A stretch of 64,000 nt of DNA from a virus, in IMG/VR virus record IMGVR_UViG_3300017788_000014, positions 1 to 64,000 of that record, one strand, 5' to 3'. Of this stretch, positions 59,000 through 64,000 are shown in pieces (position 1 is the first letter of the stretch; each line of letters begins with the position of its first letter). Both the position numbers and the translations under genes were made by a program. The notes below the pieces were generated by a model. The model saw nothing but the letters and a program-made list of their open reading frames with translations. It was not told the DNA's origin and did no database searches.

Positions 59000-60370
59000 A
59001 TGGGTCGAAAAAAGAAAATGTCGGGCGTCGAGGCCGTTCGGTCGCTCGGCGTAAACGGCGAGCATCCAGTAATTACTGAGGTTTTAAAGGCCAACGCTGC
59101 CGATCACGATCCACTGATCGGCTTGCCGTTGCCAACATTGGCGGCGCGGTATTTGCTGCAGGCGAATATTTTTCCGCTGTCACGTTTTACGCAATTACGG
59201 GGAGAATTCAGCGCCGGCAAATCCGCGTTATTGTTGGAAATTATGCGGTGGTTTCATGTCTACGGCGGCGGCGCTATTTTAATCGACACGGAGAACAAAG
59301 GCTCCGAGACGATGTTGCGCGGTATGTTCGGTCACAATCCGCAGTATGTCGGCCGCACGCGCGTCGAGACGGCCGCCAGTGTGGAAGAGTGGCAGGGCAA
59401 ATATATGGGATTTTGCAAAGCCATTCACGCGCAAATCGACGCCGCCAACGCGCCGGAACGTGTCATTCCAGTATGCATCGGCATCGACTCGATCTCTGCT
59501 GTTGAGGTTGACCGGCGTGTCGAAAAAGTGGCCGACGAGGGACACGCAGCCGCAGGCCATCCGTATCTGGCCCGTAATTTGTCGGACTTCATGCGGACTG
59601 CGTTAGTGCCCACGCTGCGGCACTATCCGATCGCTTTGATTGCTACAAATCATCTCAAAGAAGAGATTAACAGCATGGGTTTCGGCCCGCCGAAAAAGTA
59701 TGCTCCCGGCGGCGCTTCGCTTGACTACTATCCGACGCTAATTATTGACATGCAAAAAGCGTCGAGTAAAAATATTGCCGCCGGTCGCGCAGAGGGTCAA
59801 CCGGTACGCCTCATTGCCACCAAAAACAATCTCGGCGCTCCCGGTCGCCGTCTTGTCGTTAATTTGATGTGGTACAACGACATTGTGGCGGTGACCGACT
59901 CTGACGGCAATGAAACCTATCGTAATCAACAGTATCATTACTGGGATTGGCATACGGCGACCACGCGGTTGTTAATAGAGTTGCAGTCGTCAGACAAAAA
60001 ACTGGCGCCCGGCGTTGATCCTAAACTTCCGGGCCTTGTCAAACAGGTCTGCGATCTGGAATACAAGCACGGCACGAAAAATGCCGACACGCCGTTGGTT
60101 TATTCGTCCGCGCTCGGTATTTCAAAACAGGAGGCGGTGTCTGAGGTCGAACTGTCCATCGCGTTGGAAGAGAACAAGCGCGTACTAGGCGTGTTACACG
60201 GCTTGCTCGGCGTCAACGAGTACACGATTTGCGATCCAGCCAAGAGATATCGTCAGCAGGTCATGGATCAATTGCGCGAGCAGCAAATGACTGATGTGCC
60301 AGAACTTATGGCCGCCGCTGGCGCGGCAGTAATTCCCGAGGATTTTGATCCGCTCGGACAGGTGGATTGA
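59000..60370 (+). CDS. recA: RecA/UvsX-type recombinase
   Basis: 456 residues, between RecA (350) and larger phage relatives. Walker A is GEFSAGKSALL (about 68-78), and the Walker B region is RVIPVCIGIDSIS. Later stretches IALIATNHLKEE and ATKNNLGAPGRRL resemble the L2-loop area and the strand that follows it. It would coat single-stranded DNA and promote strand exchange, supplying ends for recombination-dependent replication together with SbcCD and UvsW. The ATG follows a strong stem-loop and AAGGACATC. The C terminus is acidic. Confidence 0.88.
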   Translation: MGRKKKMSGVEAVRSLGVNGEHPVITEVLKANAADHDPLIGLPLPTLAARYLLQANIFPLSRFTQLRGEFSAGKSALLLEIMRWFHVYGGGAILIDTENKGSETMLRGMFGHNPQYVGRTRVETAASVEEWQGKYMGFCKAIHAQIDAANAPERVIPVCIGIDSISAVEVDRRVEKVADEGHAAAGHPYLARNLSDFMRTALVPTLRHYPIALIATNHLKEEINSMGFGPPKKYAPGGASLDYYPTLIIDMQKASSKNIAAGRAEGQPVRLIATKNNLGAPGRRLVVNLMWYNDIVAVTDSDGNETYRNQQYHYWDWHTATTRLLIELQSSDKKLAPGVDPKLPGLVKQVCDLEYKHGTKNADTPLVYSSALGISKQEAVSEVELSIALEENKRVLGVLHGLLGVNEYTICDPAKRYRQQVMDQLREQQMTDVPELMAAAGAAVIPEDFDPLGQVD

Positions 60371-60960
60371 TGGACCCGCGCGACGAGTTTTTTCAGAACG
60401 TTTTCGACCAAAATGGCCGCGGCGCTGCTGAAACCAAGTTTCAGCGCCAATTGTCATTTGAAGATCGCTGTGTGCGGCGCATTTTTCGTGAGTGCGGCAT
60501 CGCCGCGCCGCTCGGACAATTCGTACGGTTATGTCGGGATCAAACCGGTTATCCTGAGTTGAGTTTTAACTGGTTTCAGCGGCAGTTTGATTTTCCAGCG
60601 CATCTCGGCGGTAAACGCATCACGTATGTCGGCAAACGCAACAATGAGTCGCTTTATTTGTATCAATTGTCAATAGTCGACTTGTTCAACACGCGCGCCG
60701 CCACGTCGAATTTGCTGGTCCGCGCCATATCGAAAGCCATGTGGGCGAGCGACATGGACAGTGAGCGGCCGTTTATTTTTATGTTTCCGATTGTGCGTAA
60801 AATGTTTTGCGCGCACAATCTTGACTTGGTGAAACCAGATGCCGCACATAGCGACAAGCCTTGTATGCGCGCACAATTTACGCTTGAAAAATTTCGGATG
60901 ACGATCGAGCCATCTGAAAGTCTTTTTGCGGGTTGGAACAACTGGTATCCGTTTTGTTGA
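60370..60960 (+). CDS. Unknown protein, 196 residues
   Basis: The ATG overlaps the recombinase stop (TTGATGG). It is an alpha/beta protein with Asn/Phe-rich parts (RDEFFQNVFDQNGRGAAETKFQRQLSF, RPFIFMFPIVRKMFCAHNLDL). No motif is known. It is probably translated with the recombinase and may assist it. Confidence 0.72.
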   Translation: MDPRDEFFQNVFDQNGRGAAETKFQRQLSFEDRCVRRIFRECGIAAPLGQFVRLCRDQTGYPELSFNWFQRQFDFPAHLGGKRITYVGKRNNESLYLYQLSIVDLFNTRAATSNLLVRAISKAMWASDMDSERPFIFMFPIVRKMFCAHNLDLVKPDAAHSDKPCMRAQFTLEKFRMTIEPSESLFAGWNNWYPFC

Positions 60961-60968
60961 GAGCCGTC

Positions 60969-62114
60969 ATGGGCCGACCGACATTACAACGCACTATGAG
61001 CAGTGTGTTTGCACCTGTCGCCGTAGTCTCGTTCTCCAGTGCGCAGGTCGACGCGTGCGAACAGTTTTTGTCGGCGCGGGTGGCCGATACGGAATGTATT
61101 CCCATCGTGGATGAGCGGCAGTTGCTCATGGGCGCCGACGGCCGCGTGCTAGAAAATGGCTATCGATTCAACGCTATTGGTTTTTCGGCCGTGTGCGGCG
61201 CGTTAATCGGCGGATTGAGCAGCGTTTTTAACGAACTCTGCGGCGAGTCGCGAAATCGGTACGCCGAGAGCATCACGAATGGCGATCTGGCGGCGGCCGT
61301 TGCGATTTACAACACGGCACTGCGGGCACGTTTTGAGTTATTGCAGGAGCGCACGCTGTTGGTTAATCACGCTGATAAAACCATCGATGGTTTTCTCGGT
61401 ATTGAACATCGCATGCTTGACAATTTTGTCTTTTTTAATCTCATCACCGACGAATTGCGCACGCAACAGCCGGACAGCGCTTTTTATCGCGCGGAAATAA
61501 GTGGTCGCGAATTGCGCTTGTACTTCGTGCACAATGGCACCAAACGCAACGATTTGTACTTTGACGCGAAACATACGTTTGCGGCGGGTTGGTTTTTTTC
61601 AAATCGTGAAGACGCTGGTCTGGCCATTCGGGCCGCGCAAGCGGTATTGACGAAATTTGGCGCCGCCGTGCCCACACGTAAAAAAAGCAGTACATTACGG
61701 CACGTCGGCGCCGATCTGTTGGGCCGTACGGTGGAGTTGATTCAAAAAGCCGCCCGCGATACCGTGTCGTCTGAGCAATTGGCGCGCGGCGTGTCGCGGC
61801 TGCAGTCGATGTCGTTGAATTTTGCGGAATCCAAAAATGCATTCGACGCGGCTTTCGAACACTGGCTCGCGTATTTGACACGATTCAAAATTCCGCTCGA
61901 CGTGGCAAAAAACGTATGTCGAACAGCGGCATTTTCTGGCGCGGACTTGCAGTCGCAATCCGCAGTTGATATCTATTCGAAACAATCGGCGTCGGCGCGC
62001 ACTATGTACGATTTGTTTTGCGCGTTGTTGAAAATTTCTCGCACGCAGTATGCGAGCGTTAAAGATGTTATGCAGAACGCTGCTTTTGAGATGTTGTTTT
62101 TAGACGAGAAATAG
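60969..62114 (+). CDS. Unknown protein, 381 residues
   Basis: The ATG gives MGRPTLQRTMSSVFAPVAVVSF; the longer open frame lacks signals. It is alpha/beta with a helical second half. FNAIGFSAVCGALIGGLSSVF is hydrophobic but Gly-rich and unlikely to span a membrane. No catalytic motif is evident (VNHADKTIDGFLGIEHRMLDNF is the most conserved-looking). It could be a recombination or replication accessory from position. Confidence 0.72.
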   Translation: MGRPTLQRTMSSVFAPVAVVSFSSAQVDACEQFLSARVADTECIPIVDERQLLMGADGRVLENGYRFNAIGFSAVCGALIGGLSSVFNELCGESRNRYAESITNGDLAAAVAIYNTALRARFELLQERTLLVNHADKTIDGFLGIEHRMLDNFVFFNLITDELRTQQPDSAFYRAEISGRELRLYFVHNGTKRNDLYFDAKHTFAAGWFFSNREDAGLAIRAAQAVLTKFGAAVPTRKKSSTLRHVGADLLGRTVELIQKAARDTVSSEQLARGVSRLQSMSLNFAESKNAFDAAFEHWLAYLTRFKIPLDVAKNVCRTAAFSGADLQSQSAVDIYSKQSASARTMYDLFCALLKISRTQYASVKDVMQNAAFEMLFLDEK

Positions 62115-62128
62115 AAAGCGAGGTTTTT

Positions 62129-63034
62129 GTGGCACGGAAAAAAGCCGAGTCAACAGCAATAAGCCAAGATACAGTTTTGGAGTCGAATCTGATTCCAAAT
62201 GATCAGATTGAGAATTTTACGCCACGCCTGCGCGACGTCATCGATGAAATTGACCAGATATTTGGCGACGTACAAGTTGCCGGTTTGACGTCGTTTTGGC
62301 GCATCGGCAAAATTATTTACGACGTACGTGTGAATCCAGAAGAGTACTTAACAGAGGAACAGCAGGCCGGCCAGATCGACGGCGCCAGTTTGATCGTAGC
62401 GATTTTCGCGCCGATCTATTCCGCCGATCAGTTGCGTAATGCTGTCAATTTTTACGAAAAGTATCCCAGCATGGCTGATGTCAATGAACTTTTGTCGTTG
62501 CGTTGTCCCGATCGTCCACGTTGGCGTATGACCATCTCGCACGCCCAGATGTTGGCGCAGGTGCCCGATGACGACCAGCGCGCTATTCTGGCTGAGAAAT
62601 GCGCCGAAGAGGCGTACACGGCCCGAAATCTGGCGTCTGAGTTGCAGGAAATTCGCGGCAATTTGCGCCCCGGAGCCGGCCGGCACCACAGCGCACCGAA
62701 GGGCCTGAAACAGCAGATGCAGGATTTGTTGCAAAATCAGCGGCGTTTTATTACGCGTTCGGAAAAATTGTGGTTGGCGGAAGATTCTGAAAACTTTTAC
62801 GACGTTGTGGCCAATACGCCGCCGGAAAAAATTGATCTGAATATGCGTAATTTGCTGGCAGAAATCGCCGAAAATTTTACGCGTATGTCTGATCTTGTAG
62901 CGGATCACAATGTCATGTGCACACGTGTGCGCGAACAATTGTCGGCACAGGAGAACGCCGCAGAAGATGCAGCGGATTCCGAAGCGGACGAAAACACACA
63001 GCCGACAAGGCGGTCACGTAACTTTACACGATAG
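62129..63034 (+). CDS. ParB/DUF1016-like helical protein, 301 residues
   Basis: GTG start after GCGAGG. The central part (MTISHAQMLAQVPDDDQRAILAEKCAEEAYTARNLASELQEIRG) is a helical pattern like the N-terminal domain of DUF1016-type and ParB-like DNA-binding proteins, where a helix-turn-helix precedes a repeat of L..E...wt...L...I. The tail is charged and disordered (ENAAEDAADSEADENTQPTRRSRNF). DNA binding is plausible but not shown. Confidence 0.65.
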   Translation: MARKKAESTAISQDTVLESNLIPNDQIENFTPRLRDVIDEIDQIFGDVQVAGLTSFWRIGKIIYDVRVNPEEYLTEEQQAGQIDGASLIVAIFAPIYSADQLRNAVNFYEKYPSMADVNELLSLRCPDRPRWRMTISHAQMLAQVPDDDQRAILAEKCAEEAYTARNLASELQEIRGNLRPGAGRHHSAPKGLKQQMQDLLQNQRRFITRSEKLWLAEDSENFYDVVANTPPEKIDLNMRNLLAEIAENFTRMSDLVADHNVMCTRVREQLSAQENAAEDAADSEADENTQPTRRSRNFTR

Positions 63035-63041
63035 GCGGCAC

Positions 63042-63578
63042 ATGATCTCGATTAAAAACATCCCCATTGTCATCGAGCCCGGAGTTAATGTTCTAGAGGC
63101 TGAGTTTTTCGTTCGGCGCAATAATCGGCCGTGCACGTTTCCTGTGCAGTTGTTCCGTATTTCGGCAGACAAAAAGACTTACAAAAATCTGCCGTTCGTT
63201 CCGTCGGTAAAAGTACCGCACGTGTTCGGGTTATCCGACAAGCCAAGCGAAGCGCTGATTCTGGTTGTTTACGACAATTTGGGTCGCATTCATTCGTTGT
63301 ATACGCGGCAGCATTTGAAAGACGCGTGGGAAAAAGAACACGTAGCGGACGAATATGCCGGCCGCGCTATTACCAAATTCTCTGTGCGCTACATATTTAA
63401 CTCGCACAAAAATCGAGCGGAATTTATGTCCTTGATCGATCGTCTGGTGACACAAATCAATAACGATCAAATGGTTGATCCGCGAGATGTCGTGGCGGCG
63501 TTTACGTTGCTGTCGCGCTCTCGCGCAGAGCCTGTGCCCGCGGCTGTCGCGACGTTGAGAGAAACGTCACCCGGTTGA
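63042..63578 (+). CDS. Unknown protein, 178 residues
   Basis: ATG 7 bases after the previous stop. It is beta-rich at first (ISIKNIPIVIEPGVNVLEAEFFVRRNNRPCTFPVQLFRIS), then helical, with FSVRYIFNSHKNRAEFMSLIDRLVTQINNDQ. The tail is low in structure. Function unknown. The longer open frame upstream is shadow of the previous gene. Confidence 0.7.
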   Translation: MISIKNIPIVIEPGVNVLEAEFFVRRNNRPCTFPVQLFRISADKKTYKNLPFVPSVKVPHVFGLSDKPSEALILVVYDNLGRIHSLYTRQHLKDAWEKEHVADEYAGRAITKFSVRYIFNSHKNRAEFMSLIDRLVTQINNDQMVDPRDVVAAFTLLSRSRAEPVPAAVATLRETSPG

Positions 63579-63599
63579 AGGTAGATTTATGGAGACTGT

Positions 63600-64000
63600 A
63601 TGGCGGATGGAGCCGCTGCCTGTGTGTGCGTTTTGTTTTACGGCGCTGACGACTATTGTTATCGGCTTGCGCGCCGTGTGTTAAACGATGAAATGTGTCA
63701 GTTTGCACAAACGCATCCCGACATTGACTTTCGTTTTGGTTTAAACGCATCTAGTGACGCCATCCGTTATTTTGTACGGCATCGAAGTCTCCAGTATTTT
63801 CCTGACGCCGTCATCGTCGATTGTCAGGAAAACATTTACAAGTATCCGATGATGCGTCGATTATTTCAGTCGCGTAAAATTTCAGCCGATATTGTGATGT
63901 GGTTCGATGACGACTCGTGTATTGAACCCGGCACCGATGTCAAAACATGGTTTGCGCGTCTTCAACGGCAAATCTCCGGTTGTGACGTCATCGGTTCGCG
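63600..64000 (+). CDS. Glycosyltransferase-like protein, 3' end beyond the window
   Basis: An ATG with GGAG 5 bases upstream starts a frame that runs off the right edge (133 codons seen): MADGAAACVCVLFYGADDYC. The segment ADIVMWFDDDSCIEPGTD near residue 105 looks like the DxD-type metal motif of GT-A glycosyltransferases, and VLFYGADDYCYRLARRVL is a typical first strand and helix. It could glucosylate phage DNA or a surface structure. The call is limited by the cut; a further 31-residue frame at 63590 is out of frame and ignored. Confidence 0.65.
   Translation, partial: MADGAAACVCVLFYGADDYCYRLARRVLNDEMCQFAQTHPDIDFRFGLNASSDAIRYFVRHRSLQYFPDAVIVDCQENIYKYPMMRRLFQSRKISADIVMWFDDDSCIEPGTDVKTWFARLQRQISGCDVIGS

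Noticed and set aside
63590-63685. A 31-residue frame starting at 63590
   Set aside because: The ATG at 63600 has a better-placed GGAG and opens a frame running to the window end with a glycosyltransferase-like motif.
1-64000. CRISPR array, insertion sequence, integrase or attachment site
   Set aside because: No regularly spaced direct repeat with unique spacers, no transposase or integrase motif, and no duplicated tRNA end were seen.

Overview
The window is a dense, mosaic stretch of a large tailed double-stranded DNA bacteriophage genome. Most genes run on the plus strand, stop and start codons often overlap by 1-4 bases, and only two tRNA genes and a few short intergenic gaps interrupt the coding. 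No ribosomal, metabolic or housekeeping bacterial gene is present. The hallmark genes are a large terminase subunit, a giant collagen-like fibre and a complete T4-flavoured replication and recombination module. GTG and TTG starts are frequent and many starts carry GGAGG-type ribosome binding sites, as expected for a bacterial host. Several small proteins of unknown function (about 17-35 kb) look, from memory, like families I associate with Planctomycetota genomes and phages. A planctomycete host is therefore a reasonable but unproven guess.

Layout. (1) 1-9.6 kb: end of a repeat-built fibre gene with two collagen-like domains, then small genes that are probably structural. (2) 9.6-14.2 kb: two minus-strand genes, one a small membrane-anchored protein, diverging from an 877-residue zinc-ribbon protein. 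(3) 14.2-21 kb: a pyrimidine-dimer glycosylase-like gene, tRNA-Thr, conserved phage genes, a 680-base array of GGNNN pentanucleotides, and zinc-finger proteins. (4) 21-25 kb: minus-strand terminase, small membrane proteins and a dATP/dGTP diphosphohydrolase-like gene. (5) 25.3-36 kb: an acidic/AT-hook protein, then a cassette related to chloroplast and cyanobacterial Ycf35 (DUF1257), DUF2997 and Ycf46 (AAA+), followed by a long run of small accessory genes. (6) 36-44.5 kb: a new unit behind a sigma70-like promoter, with a SEC-C protein, a Rep-like cysteine protein, a DnaQ-like exonuclease, tRNA-Gln and accessory genes including micro-ORFs. (7) 44.5-60.4 kb: SbcD/gp47, SbcC/gp46, a UvsW-like helicase, a DnaB-like helicase, a DnaG-like primase, a uracil-DNA-glycosylase/exonuclease/family A polymerase fusion, a candidate single-strand binding protein and a RecA/UvsX recombinase. 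(8) 60.4-64 kb: unknown genes and the start of a glycosyltransferase-like gene cut by the right edge.

Working together, region 7 encodes most of a phage-owned replisome plus recombination-dependent restart: end resection by 46/47, strand exchange by RecA, branch processing by UvsW, unwinding and priming by DnaB and primase, and synthesis by the fused polymerase. The glycosylase-like gene at 14.2 kb and the diphosphohydrolase-like gene at 24.8 kb would support repair and the nucleotide pool. The items I consider most worth a second look are the GGNNN array (18.34-19.02 kb), the long RNA hairpin at 7357-7424, the phage-borne Ycf35/DUF2997/Ycf46 cassette, the UDG-polymerase fusion and the duplicated micropeptide at 41.6/42.0 kb.
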